The notes beneath the pieces were generated by a model that made no database searches, was not told where the DNA came from, and was given only the letters and a program-made list of their open reading frames with translations. From NCBI GenBank assembly GCA_004335835.1, contig RWJK01001833.1, positions 1-41,333 of the forward strand: 41,333 nt of DNA. Direction: 5' to 3'. Origin of the DNA: Scenedesmus sp. ARA3 (taxonomy: Eukaryota > Chlorophyta > Chlorophyceae > Sphaeropleales > Scenedesmaceae). Positions 19,939 through 30,126 of the stretch are shown in pieces (the stretch's first letter is position 1; every line of letters begins with the position of its first letter). The position numbers were made by a program, and so were the translations under genes.

Positions 19939-21548
19939 TCACCAGCACGTGCACCATCTCTGCCTGCCGGCAGCATCATTTGCCCCGGCAGCGTTGCCTG
20001 CTGCAGGCGGCAGCTCAGCAGCTGGCAGCAGCAGCTCCCTCATGAACAGGCCTTTCTTCTCAACCAGCGTGCGGGCGGCCTCCAGGCTTGATGGCCCCAT
20101 CAGGCTGCGCACTGCAGTTGACAGTTGACAGTTGCACGGCAGATGAATCAGACGAGTAAGAAACAGGGAGTGCACTGACGCGGTGGTCCAGCTCAGGGCC
20201 ATCAGCGATTGAGAGGCCTGCTTATTCTTCTGTGTTTGAAGGTTCTGGCCGTATCTGGCCCTGGTTTGTGGGTTTGCCCGTCTGGTCAGGAATCACCTGA
20301 GGTGGTTTGGGAGTGGCTGCCTTTCTGGGTACCATCTCTTGCTAGCAAAACGTGTAATTGATTGATAATCGATTGATAGACGTGGAGACGACTGTACACA
20401 TGTGGTCAGTGGCGACACCATTCAGCATCGTCCAGACGACTGGCTGATTGAGCTTGGACCCTGAGGGATTTCGAGGTTATAACAACAAACTGGCGTATGC
20501 TGTTGACTGGATATTATGGCAGGATGTGCCGGGCAACACAACTGGCCTGTGCTTTTCTGCCTGCATGTATCGCCATTGCCATAGCCAGGCTGCCGGCCCT
20601 GCAGCTGAGCAAGCATGCATGGCTGAACCCTGTCACCAGGACCCATTGCTGCTGCAGCTGAGGACCTGCTTCACAGATTTAGTACAGTGCTGCTGCAAAA
20701 GCAGGCTGTCAGCCAACACAACATGCTGCACTGCAGCAAACACCGGGTCCAAGGGATGCTGAGATTTCAAGGCTGCTGCAGACAAAGTGGATTGAGCCGC
20801 AGGCTTGAGTGACTGCTTTGCTTTATGTCCAAAGTGCTCACCTGCCATCACGCGCTGCATTCCGTGGCGAGACTGCAGCACCTGGTGCAGCGGTCTCTCC
20901 CCAGGTGGGTGGGTGCCACAGCCTCAGGTGGCGGTTCAGGGTGCGCTCTGCTGCCGTGGCAGCTGCCAGGCGCTCTGCTGGCAGCAGCTGCACCTCTTCA
21001 AAAGTTGGTGTGAGCAGCTCGCATGAGGTGCGTGTGATGTCTGCAAAGCGCTGGTGCTGGTCTCCACCAAACAGCCCGGCAAGTGCCGATGGCATCAGCA
21101 GTATATGGATGCTTGTTGTGCTGATGCAGCAGGTGGTGCGAATACCGATGCCGTCTGCAAGGCTGCTGATGGTGCCAAGTTGGGAGGGAAGGTAGGAAGC
21201 ACTCGACAGCACCATGCACTGCACGCCCTGCTTTACTGCTGCGCGCGTGCTCAAACTTAACTGCAGGAACCTAAGCATGGCAGGCTTGGTCAGGTTTGCG
21301 GGCCTCAGGTCTTCCAGCTGCAGCGGAATAACTTCAGCGATGCTTGCAGGAACGCCCTTCACCATGTGGATTCTGGTGGGGGTGTAAGGCAGGCCCCACA
21401 CTGCTGCAGCCAGCTGTGGCTCAACTGTCGCTGTTACGTCTGCTGGGGCCACTGTTGGGTTGTGGTTGCGTATGTATGGGTTTGGAAGAGGCTGAGGCAG
21501 CAATCCAGCAGCATTGTGCAGCTGGGCCGCAGCAAGAGTCGCTGCCAT
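19939..21548 (-). CDS. Unrecognised protein, two exons
   Basis: Model 21548-20842 and 20104-19939, 290 residues. ATG at 21548 (MAATLAAAQLHNAAGLL) sits about 70 bases after a TATA-like box. Exon 1 is a 235-codon open frame that ends in an AG/GTGAGC donor; exon 2 is in phase if the acceptor is GCGCAG at 20105-20110, giving SLMGPSSLEAARTLVEKKGL. A second acceptor seven bases upstream would need another frame. The stop at 19939 follows RQRWCTCW, but a different frame reads on as MVHVLVISCMPMELAEALQR, so the C-terminus is unsure. Composition is Ala/Leu-rich with many predicted helices (LPAERLAAATAAERTLNRHL). No domain, signal or catalytic motif was recognised. Confidence 0.45.
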
Positions 21549-21618
21549 GATGAGTTAGCTGCTGGGCGAGACAATCGCAAGCTCCTCCGCACGCCGACAG
21601 AGCTCTGGCACAGTCGCG

Positions 21619-21629
21619 CTTATATAAAC
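21619..21629 (-). promoter_or_regulatory. TATA-like box
   Basis: On the minus strand the sequence reads GTTTATATAAG, about 70-80 bases before the ATG at 21548. Spacing suits a TATA box with a 5' UTR of some 45 bases. Confidence 0.45.
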
Positions 21630-21998
21630 TATCGTTGTGGCCCTGGTATGATGCATGTGACGTTGCGCGTTTCAACAGTTGAAGCTCATCCGTGCAATGT
21701 CCGTGCGCTGTGTGGTGAACCGTGCCAACGTTAGCATCTGTGCCACGTGGCCAATGCATGCCACCCGCCAAACCGATGCGAGAGCAGGTGTGACAACAAT
21801 ACGTTCGAAGGACAGACAGCCTTTCAACTATTAGTACAACGACTAGATCAATCATCAGACAGCACAGTACACATGTGAAAGTGGTCATATCCCTGTTCCC
21901 AGGCAATTCAGCAACATCCCACAACAGCTGAAGTGTCTTGAACAATGAATGAAACCGTTTCAATACTAATGAAGTTCTCTGCTGGTCACTTGTGTCAA

Positions 21999-22020
21999 CG
22001 GAAGGTCGGCCAACCTTCCG
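21999..22020. promoter_or_regulatory. Short palindrome upstream of 22168 gene
   Basis: Inverted repeat CGGAAGGT / ACCTTCCG with a six-base centre, about 150 bases before the ATG at 22168. A transcription-factor site or small hairpin is possible; function is not shown. Confidence 0.35.
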
Positions 22021-22167
22021 CTACTACACCTGCGAAGGTTACAAATTCATCGACCACTGTCGACTTCGGAGCATACCTGCAGCTCCATCCGTGCATATAC
22101 ATACTTTGATACACGTAACTCACATCAATCAAGTGTTCGTAGTCTCAGACTAAAACAGACGTGCACG

Positions 22168-23018
22168 ATGGTAACAACAGACTGCAGTGGGCCTGTTTGT
22201 CAAACAGGCGAGCTGCACTGGCGTGAAGATGGCCTAGCTCACCACCTAAATGGCTTCAAAACCAACATCGGCCTGCACAGGCGGTGTTATGCTGCTGAGG
22301 AACTGCAGTACATGCACTACGAGATGCAAGACAGGCTCGCTGTGTGGGCCACCATCAGCAGGGGTGCCACTTTGGGCCTGCTGCCTTTTGGGACGCGTTT
22401 CACGCATTACCACTTCGTATTCAACAGGTCAGAGGATGTAGAAGTTCACTGAACGGCATATGTTTGCTTAATGTGCTGCCCGTCAGCAGCTGAGACTCCG
22501 AGTCTGAGTCAGCGGAGCCTCTTCACTGAGTGCAGGGACTGCAGCGCTACTAGCTGTTGCTGCTGCCGCTGCTGCTGCTGACTCTTCTGAGCAGGCATGC
22601 ACAGAGCTGCCGCATGGTTCTGCGGTTTATGCAGTGCTAGTGCACTAAAAAGCAGGCTGCAGTTAACTCCTCAAAAGCAAAGCTGCTAACTCAGAGTCTG
22701 CTTGTCCTTCTGTACAACTGCTGTGTGCTTGTCTGCTGCAGTGAGGACGACTACCGCTTTGCATCAAAGCACTGGCCACAAAAGTTCTCAGCCAAAGCTA
22801 TACCAATTCACGGAGATTGGGTGTGGTCAAAGATCAAAATCAAGCAGAGCTGGGCCACACACCGCATCTACTTCATCAGGCGCCGCTATGACCAGTTCAG
22901 CAAGCAGGGCGTGGTGCTGGGCCTGCTGCCCCAGCCGGCAACAAAGGAAGGCGTGCGGCCATTTTTCGTGGCAGATGCGATCATGAAGGTCTCACAGATG
23001 CGACTGCCAGGAGCCTAG
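22168..23018 (+). CDS. Unrecognised protein, two exons
   Basis: Exons 22168-22427 and 22742-23018, joined in phase (AACAG donor, TGCTGCAG acceptor), 178 residues. ATG at 22168 (MVTTDCSGPVCQTGELHW); the join gives HFVFNSEDDYRFASKHW. The protein is rich in aromatic and basic residues, unlike its Ala/Gln-rich neighbours, and has no signal peptide or membrane segment. A short pattern recurs once in each exon: ATISRGATLGLLPFGTRF and IRRRYDQFSKQGVVLGLLPQ, suggesting a two-fold repeat. No family was recognised and I infer no function. The intron shows no exon echoes. Coding status rests on frame length, composition and clean splice phase. Confidence 0.55.
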
Positions 23019-23687
23019 GGCGCACCTGAATGTTCATGCAAGTCCACGCTTGGGGCTGCTTGGGCCGTAGAGCGAAGCAGACATGCTAATCTGGGCGTGT
23101 TTGGACCGAGGTGCTGCGCCATTAACTTTGCATGCAGCTGCTGCAGCGGGGACTTCACTGCAGGCCCGGACAGCGGCATCTGTTTGCTGTGTTGTCTCAG
23201 CTGTGTGATGTAGGCGGCAAACGCCTGAGCAGGGTTGTGTGCACATAAGGCTTGAAATGGCTTGAAGGTGCGCAGCTGTGCATGACCAGCGTCCAATGGA
23301 TCCTGGCTTTGTCTAGAATTCGTCTTTCTACATAAGCCGCCTGACACGCTGCTGTTTCGTGCCTCAAAATGTTGAAACTCCAAGACACCCAGACCCAGAT
23401 TGCTCACTTTGATTGCTGCCTGGTGATGTATCAGCAGCGCAGCTGCTTAGTTGCTCGCTGTGGCGTGGCAATATTGAACAGCAGCAAGCACCAAACACAA
23501 AGCCTGAACAGCTGGCTAGCCAGCTGTCCCCTCCACCAGCCCAATCTTCCGTTGGCACACCATAGGAAACGTCTGGAGCCCCAAGGCGTTCAGCATGGAC
23601 TTTCATGACTCTCAGGCCCAGGCCTGTCCTTGTCCTTCTCTAATTTACGCTCGGAAAAGCATAGGCTCAAGCAGGCTCGCCTGCCTC
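23019..23687. other. Intergenic, no recognisable gene
   Basis: About 670 bp between the gene ending at 23018 and the MITE. Short frames on both strands show no family signal. Confidence 0.45.
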
Positions 23688-24057
23688 CGACGCGTCAGGG
23701 TAGCACGAAACGCGTGATTTGGCCAATTTGAAACGTTTTAAACGCGTTCCAAAACGTTTCGTTTCGAAACGAGCTGAAACGCGCTTGTGATACTGCAGTA
23801 CTCCCAGCCTGAGTCACAGGCCCTGCAGCATGTACTGCCTTCATCGTAAAGCTCTTTGGTGTACTTACGACACCAAAACATAAATGTTTTTAGCTTTCGC
23901 GAGCAGATCGGGCCCTTTACGACGTGAATGAAGTGCAAACATGGGGTTTCCCGCGCACGTTTCATGTCAGTGGCATGAGAATCAAAACGATTCAAACGCG
24001 TTTCAAAACGAAACGTTTCGCAACGTCTGAAACGTTTCGTGCTACCTTGCGACGCGT
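23688..24057. mobile_element. hAT-type MITE with 8-bp target duplication
   Basis: The element is 23696-24049 (354 bp), starting CAGGGTAGCACGAAACG and ending in the inverse of CAAGGTAGCACGAAACG, flanked by the perfect 8-bp direct repeat CGACGCGT at 23688-23695 and 24050-24057. TIRs of the form CARGG with an 8-bp target duplication are the hAT signature. Imperfect terminal inverted repeats extend for roughly 70-80 bases and are packed with GAAACG/CGTTTC motifs. There is no transposase, so it is a non-autonomous MITE mobilised in trans. It lies downstream of the riboflavin kinase gene. Base composition (AT-rich, CG-rich dinucleotides) differs from the surrounding CTG-rich DNA. Confidence 0.85.
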
Positions 24058-24123
24058 ACGACTTGTAACTTGTAACTTTCCATGACAGCAACTATTGCAC
24101 ATCAACATATGCATCCAAGTTGT

Positions 24124-24128
24124 TTACA
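24124..24128 (-). terminator. TGTAA poly(A) signal candidate
   Basis: TTACA on the plus strand, TGTAA on the minus strand, some 320 bases after the riboflavin kinase stop and beyond the last-exon copy. If used, the echo copy would be in the 3' UTR. Confidence 0.3.
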
Positions 24129-24184
24129 ACTTTGTGCCAGCGTTCTGCTTATCACCAGCACCAGTCCTGTTCACACGCCTTGTG

Positions 24185-24248
24185 CTATCCACTAGCTGCC
24201 ACAGCCATAACCTCCGGCTCTGCCGCACCGTCCACACCACCAGCTGCC

Positions 24249-24284
<36 letters not shown>

Positions 24285-24420
24285 GCAGGCTGCAGGAATG
24301 CTTCTGCTGCGTAGCGCTGCAGCTGCGGGTGGCTCAGCGCTGCCTCTGACACCTCGCCGTCCTTGTGAATGCGCGCCACCAGTGCCTCAAGTGAGGCGAA
24401 GGCGCCCTCTGAAAGTCAGC
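24185..24420 (-). repeat. Copy of riboflavin kinase last-exon tail
   Basis: A near-duplicate of the 3' part of exon 10 in the 3' flank: LVARIHKDGEVSEAALSHPQ followed by a longer poly-Ala tract, GGVDGAAEPE, and its own stop. It lacks the YGKEIRLLVCGYVRPE head. The (CTG)n tract differs in length from that in the true exon. Confidence 0.85.
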
Positions 24421-24449
24421 CAATATCTTGGCTCAAAGCAAACCGCAGG

Positions 24450-27400
24450 CTACCCGCTACCTGCCACAGCCACCTCCTCCGGCTCTGCCACACCCTCCAC
24501 ACCGCCAGCTGCCGCTGCTGCTGCTGCCGGCTGCAAGAATGCTTCTGCTGAGTAGCGCTGTAGCTGTGGGTGGCTCAGTGCTGCCTTTGAGACCTCGCCG
24601 TCCTTGTGAATGCGCGCCACCAGTGCCTCAAGTGAAGTGAAGTTGGCCTCAGGACGCACATAGCCGCACACCAGCAGCCGGATTTCTTTACCGTAGAAGG
24701 GCTGCACGCAGCAGAAACACAAAATTGAAAGGATGCTGCAGTACACTAGTGCAGTTGGCCGGGGCCGCACATAGCCGCACACCAGCAGCCGGATTTCTGT
24801 GCCGTAACGGCTACAGGCAGCTCAAACACAAAACTGAAAGCATGCTGCAGTACACTAGTGCAGTTGGCTGAGGGCCGCACATAGCCGAACACCAGCCACT
24901 GGATGTCTAAACCGTAGGAGGCCTGCAGGCAACATACCAGGCAGTAGTTGTATCTAGGAAGTACTGGCGTGGAGCTGCCTGAGGCCGCATGTGGCTGCAC
25001 ACCAGTACACGGGTTATGATTCAAATTTCACAACCATAGAAGAGCTGCGAGCAGCACAGCACAATCCAACCACAGCACTAGTTTGAGCCATGCACACACA
25101 GATGCGATGCAACTAGAACTTGAACAACTGCAAGAGGAACATGCAGGCTGTTGCTCCCGCTGTTTTTTGGAGCTGCTTTGTGGTCAAACCTAGTCAAAGT
25201 TGTTATACAACAACGTATAAGCATAAGACACAGCAGAGCTGGCTTTCCTCACCTCGTCAAAGTCGTGCAGGATCCAGGGCTCCGCTGTCTTCTCTGTGTT
25301 GTTGTAGAAGGGGTTCCAGCCGATGCTCATCACCATCTTGTAGACCTGCAGCACCAGCACCACCACCACCAGCAGCAGCAGCAGCAGCAGCAGAAGCGAT
25401 TGGCATGCAACGCAGAGACAGTTAGTCACATCAGGTGGTGCGTGGGACGGCTGTGCACTGCCAGCATGTTCCTGTCCAGCAAGGGTCGGCCCTACTCATG
25501 ACATGAAATTTGACGCTTCACAAAAAAACAACCAGGATGTCAAGCGCACCTGGCCTGAGCTGCCTATGCTGGCCCAGCCGCAGTAGATGCTGTGGCGCAG
25601 CCATGCCAATGTCAGCAGATGCTGAGGTGTGTGACGAAACATGGCAGGCGCGCACCTGGCCTGAGCTGCCTATGCTGGCCCAGCCGCAGTAGATGCCGGT
25701 CACTGCTCCTGCAATGCTGCGTATGCTAATGCGCTGCATGCTCATGTGCTGCATTGTACATGCAAGAAATGCTCGACATCATGAGAAGCTCACTTCGCGT
25801 GAGCCGCCTATGCTGGCCCAGCCGCAGTAGATGCCTGTGACAGCTTCTGCTATGCTGTGGCGCAGCGAGTCAGCGTCCACGTTGGCGGTGGGAATGCCCA
25901 GCTCCTGCAAAAGCACATGCAGTCTCACGTTCAGCAAAGGCACAGCGCAGACTTTTATATTCCACCGTACAGGCGTTGTTTGCTGCAAATGTCCGTTGGC
26001 TGTTTGCCCGCCATCGGGAAGCTAAGCAAGCAGCCAAACCATTTATCCTGCTTGTACAACAGTCACGCCGTGCTGCACAGCGGATGTCATTCCAACCCTG
26101 GAGCCGCAATGAAGCCCTTCACCACTCTCCCACCAATTGGGTACAGGGCCCAGGAGAATGACCCTATTGGTATGGAGCAGGGCTGTTGTCTACAGCAAGC
26201 TGCTTTCCTGTCTGACCTTGGAGCCGCGGCCAAAGTCCTTCACAACAGTGCCGCTGATGGTGAAGACAGGGTCCAAGGGAATGACACCCTCCACTAGGTC
26301 CCAAGCCAGCAAAACATGTGTTTGCCTACCCCCTCCTACCTTAGAGCCGCGGCCAAAGCCCTTCACCACAGTGCCGCTGATGGTGAAGACAGGGTCCAAG
26401 GAAATGACACCTTCCGCAAGATCCCACAACAGAAACACATGTGTTTGCCTTTTCTCTCACCTTGGAGCCCCACCGAAGAGCCCTTAGAACCGCTGCCATT
26501 AATACAGCTGTTGAACACAAGCTCCAGCGGAACGACACACAATTGGTAGTGGCTGAGTGTACTGCAAATAACAACCTGCTCTCTCCTGTCACCTTTGATC
26601 CGCGCCCGAAGCCCTTGACCACAGTGCCGCCGATTGTGAACACTGGGTCCAGGGGAGTGACGCCTTCCACGAGGTCCCACAACAGCAACACATGTGTTTG
26701 CCTTTCCTCTCACCTTGGAGCCGCGCCCAGAGCCCTTCGAACCGCTGCTATGAATACTGCTGTTGAACACAAGCTCCAGCGGAACGACACACCATTGGTA
26801 GTGGCTGAGTGCACCGCAAAAAAACAACCTGCTCTCTCCTGTCACCTTTGATCCGCGCCCGAAGCCCTTGACCACAGTGCCGCCGATTGTGAACACAGGG
26901 TCCAAGGGAATGACACCTTCCACTAGGTCACCAAAAGGAGGCAGCCCGTAGATGGTGGGGTCAAAGGCGAGCAGTGATGGCAGCACCTGCACTACACCTG
27001 CATTCAGTTGATGCAGCAGCAGCAGCAGTCCAGCAGTTGATACGCACGTACACAAGCCAGCTGTTTGCCCAGCTGCTGAAGGCAAGCAGCGACGCCAGCA
27101 CCTGCACTACACCTGCAAGCCGCAGCAACGGAAGCAGGACAGCAGTTGGTATGCGCACGTGCATCAGCTGCTTTCAAAATCACCACCCATACGCAACGGC
27201 AACAGCCGGCCAAGCAGAGTAACCTGCTGTGTGCCGCACCTCCCTTGCCGCTTGCTGCTGCCTGCTCCTGGCTGATGGCCTTGAACTCGTCAGCAGCCTC
27301 AACCAAAGACGGCACCACCACCACGCGCATGCCAGCAGCAACAGCACCCTGCACAGTTGAAGCCAGCAAGCAAGGAGGCAAGGTAAAAAGGCAAGGAAGC

Positions 27401-29715
27401 AAGGAAGCAAGGCAGCAAGGAAGCAAGGTGAAAAGGCAAGCACGTGCATGAGAAGCACATGCAGTGGATGAGCATGCAGCCGCAGAAATGCAAGAATTTG
27501 AGCAGGCTACAGCTCAGAACAGGCGCTGCGTAACATTATCATCAACAAGGTGCTACCCACAATCTAATTACACCGTTCCAAACAGTGCTTAACACCACAC
27601 GGCCAGTCCTATAGGCAATCTATGTTCTCGTCTCCAACATGCTCTCGTCTTCTCTTTTCACGCACCTCTACGCCGCTGGGTGCATCCTCAAAGCAGAGGC
27701 AGCTGCTGGCGGCCACGCCCAGCTGCCGCGCTGCCTCAGCAAAGACATCTGGCGCGGGCTTGCCGTTCGTGACCTGCAAAGTGGGAGGCAACACGCAGCC
27801 ACGTTTGTTACCGCTTGTGCACTCCAGCTGCTACGCGGCCTCAGAAAACACCCCCAGACTTGATACTTGACACAGCTGATCATAGCATATCGACATACCT
27901 CATCGCCGCACACTGATGCCTGGAACAGCTGCTGCAGCCAGAGCTTCTTTGAGAGCTTCTTGCTCAGTGACGACAAAACGACAAAATGACACACACATAA
28001 TAACAAATGTAACACACCTCATCGCCGCACACGGAGGCCTGGAACAGCTCCTGCAGCCAGGGCTTCTTTGACAGCTTCTTGCCAAAGGTAGATCTGCTGG
28101 TGCTGGTGGCGATGGCAACCTTGGCGCCACAGTCTGACAGGTGCTGTAGCAGCCGCCGCGCCCCGGGGAGCGGCCGCACGTCAGCCCACCTGCACACATT
28201 CAGACCGTTTGTTGTGTTGGTCAAGGTATGCCAATGGCAGTGCAGCAGTATCGGATGGAGGGGACACAGTGGAACCTGTCAAGCCGTGACCTGATGTTGC
28301 ACTTTGTTTGCTTGCTGGTGCTGGTGGCGATGGCAACCTTGGCGCCACAGTCTGACAAGTGCTGCAGCAGCCGCCGCGCCCCGGGCAGCGGCCGCACGTC
28401 AGCCCACCTGCATTAATGTTGAATCACGTTATGAAAGCCTACACATGGCAGTGTTGCATGATCGAGCTTGGGGGGCAACAAACAACCTCGCTATAAAGCG
28501 GCCTGATGCTGCACTGCTCTCGCACAGTCTGTCGTAGCTGCAGAGAGATGCACCAGCAAATGAGCACTCAGCCGAGGCTGCTGGCATGCCGGGCTCCTGC
28601 CGCCCCGGCCACACCGCAACGTCCACGCCTTACTGCAATTGCTGCTGCACCAGCAAGCACAGACTGAACATCAGCCAAAACGTCTGCTGCAGTGTCACCT
28701 CGCCTCCAGCAGCGGCTCTGTCTGGTTGAACAGCTAAGCAAACCATGAATCTGGTGCCAGGGTTACGGTACTGCTACCTCTTTTCCAGCAAAGCATCACC
28801 TCGCCTCCAGCAGCGGCTCCGTGTGGTCACACAGCTGCTGCGCGGGCACGTTCAGCCCCAGGAGTGCAGCCAACGCCACCGCGTGCACATCTTGTTGCAC
28901 CCTTACACTGTCTTAGATGCTTCGCACCCTCATGTAACTTCTAATGTAACATTATCACCAAGACACACAAAGCATCACCTCTGCTCCAGCAATGGCTCTG
29001 TCTGGTCGAACAGCTGCTGTGCAGGTACGTCCAGCCCCAGCAGTGCCGCCACATCACGCCAGCAGTCCAGCGGCCGCTTGCCCAGCGCTGTGCGCTGCGC
29101 CTCTGCAGCAAAACAGGCGAATAAGGTCATCATGATGAGGATGCGACGGCATGTGGCTAGTCAGCACATGCCACTTAGTGTTGAGTACGAGTACGCTTTG
29201 CGCCAGCAGTGCAGGCAGTGCTATGGGTGGGGGAGGAGCATGCTGTGAGGGCAGCGGGCTGCTAGGCTTTGTGTACGTGCTAGCTGGACCTAGCAGTCAA
29301 AGGTTTGGATGCCAAAATGAGGCATGTATGGCGTTTGGGGGCGCGCTGATGCACATTCATAGGTGGCACATGCGAGCTGCAGCAGCGGTTGCTGCCTTCG
29401 GTTGGTGCATGGCGGATGCGCAATACTAGTTTCAACACCCACATGTTTTCACATTCTACACGGAACTTGGTTCTGGTGCAATGTGTATTACCTTTGGTGA
29501 GTACTTTGCCATGCTGTGCCAGCACCTGCTGCGCCACTTCAATGCATAGCGACTCTGCATGGACACGGGCAGCACCAGCAGTCAGGCAGGGGTGGCATTG
29601 CTGCTTGCATGCTGCTGTGTCGACAGGTGGTAGAAAGGTGTTCAATACACGTGCCTGTGTCTATGATCAGGCCATCCAAATCGAATATGAATGCTGCAGG
29701 TGGGCTAGCAGCCAT
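24450..29715 (-). CDS. FMN/FHY: Bifunctional riboflavin kinase / FMN phosphatase
   Basis: Ten exons: 29715-29655, 29554-29492, 29102-28979, 28189-28018, 27773-27666, 27348-27240, 26997-26846, 25904-25794, 25345-25253, 24701-24450; phases agree, 414 residues. The N-terminal HAD phosphatase has DLDGLIIDT (12-20), IATSTS, TNGKPAPDVF and FEDAPSGVE, the four HAD motifs, and would dephosphorylate FMN. The C-terminal riboflavin kinase has VVKGFGRGSKELGIPTANV, VYKMVMSIGWNPFYNNTEKT, EPWILHDF and IRLLVCGYVRPEANFTSLEA, and makes FMN from riboflavin and ATP. Order and linker match plant FMN/FHy. Intron 1 needs a GC-AG splice to give IIDTESLCIE. Exon 8 could splice from its own donor (GGSRE) or from one of two downstream tail copies (GSSGQ). 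No transit peptide is evident. Introns are full of exon echoes. Confidence 0.9.
24763..25050 (-). repeat. Copies of riboflavin kinase exon 10 head
   Basis: Three copies upstream of exon 10: about 24763-24815 (YGTEIRLLVCGYVRP), 24871-24930 (YGLDIQWLVFGYVRP) and a weaker one at 24982-25050. The first two also share their intron spacer (around ctgcagtacactagtgcag), giving a clear 110-bp tandem period. Confidence 0.85.
25550..25770 (-). repeat. Two copies of riboflavin kinase exon 8 tail
   Basis: Downstream of exon 8, near 25550-25605 and 25653-25740, each encoding IYCGWASIGSSGQ followed by a GTGCGC donor. Both are in frame with exon 9 if used as donors. Confidence 0.85.
26095..26845 (-). repeat. 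Array of riboflavin kinase exon 7 tail copies
   Basis: Copies of the segment encoding LDPVFTISGTVVKGFGRGSK lie at about 26095-26165 (diverged), 26215-26300, 26339-26427 and 26598-26685, with fragments at 26458-26480 and 26715-26740. Positions 26437-26693 and 26694-26950 form a direct repeat of about 257 bp that includes intron sequence and the true exon 7 end. Confidence 0.88.
27071..27120 (-). repeat. Copy of riboflavin kinase exon 7 head
   Basis: Upstream of exon 7, encoding GVVQVLASLLAF against GVVQVLPSLLAF, with the TTGCAG acceptor kept. Confidence 0.8.
27361..27446 (+). repeat. AAGCAAGG-type purine microsatellite
   Basis: About ten imperfect copies of an 8-base unit close to GCAAGGAA in the intron between exons 5 and 6 of the riboflavin kinase gene; the minus-strand transcript carries a long pyrimidine tract (CCTTGCTT units) just upstream of the exon 6 acceptor. 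Confidence 0.8.
27897..27965 (-). repeat. Copy of riboflavin kinase exon 4 tail
   Basis: Downstream of exon 4, repeating LSKKLWLQQLFQASVCGDE with two or three substitutions, followed by GT. The donor context (GAGGTATG) is intact. Confidence 0.85.
28313..28411 (-). repeat. Copy of riboflavin kinase exon 4 head
   Basis: Upstream of exon 4, nearly identical over about 95 bases: acceptor TGCAG, then WADVRPLPGARRLLQHLSD and VAIATSTS. Only a few silent changes are visible. Confidence 0.9.
28690..28875 (-). repeat. Two copies of riboflavin kinase exon 3 tail
   Basis: Downstream of exon 3: about 28797-28875 (LGLNVPAQQLCDHTEPLLEA) and 28695-28735 (QLFNQTEPLLEA), each followed by the same GTGA donor as the true exon. 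Confidence 0.85.
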
Positions 29716-30126
29716 GCTGAGAGTGCTGGTGACAGCAGCAGTAGCGCAGCAGTTGCAGCTGCACTTCAGTTAGCAAGTCACGGCGCAGGGGCGACTGAAA
29801 CTCTTAGCAGTATCTTTGTAGGTGTTGTTGAGCCGTTTCATGCTGCATTCGGTCAAGTTCGAGCATGAATAAGCCAATGTGCGTTGTGAAACCCCACAGG
29901 ACAGAAGCTCACACCCTGAACACCAGGTGGCAGCCAATTCACGACACATAACTCCATACAATGGCAATGTGTAGTTGTAAGCGAATGATAAACAACATCG
30001 TCACATACGCGGCTCTGGTTCGCGCCTCTGCGTGAAATTGCTGTTGCCCTGACCACGCTGTCCTTCGCAACCACCTCCAACGCCGCAAACAGCTATCCTT
30101 TCATCAATCAAGCAGTCGGTTTTAGT
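29716..30126. promoter_or_regulatory. Divergent promoter region, riboflavin kinase / SnoaL-like gene
   Basis: 411 bp between two outward-facing start codons. No TATA box or named motif was recognised. Confidence 0.45.

Larger units (their letters stand above)
21549..22167. promoter_or_regulatory. Divergent promoter region
   Basis: 619 bp between two start codons in opposite directions. It holds a TATA-like box for the minus gene and a palindrome nearer the plus gene (listed separately). Confidence 0.5.

Noticed and set aside
20838..20915. Frameshift in the unknown gene at 19939-21548
   Set aside because: A different acceptor (20105) keeps the original frame, so no lesion is required.
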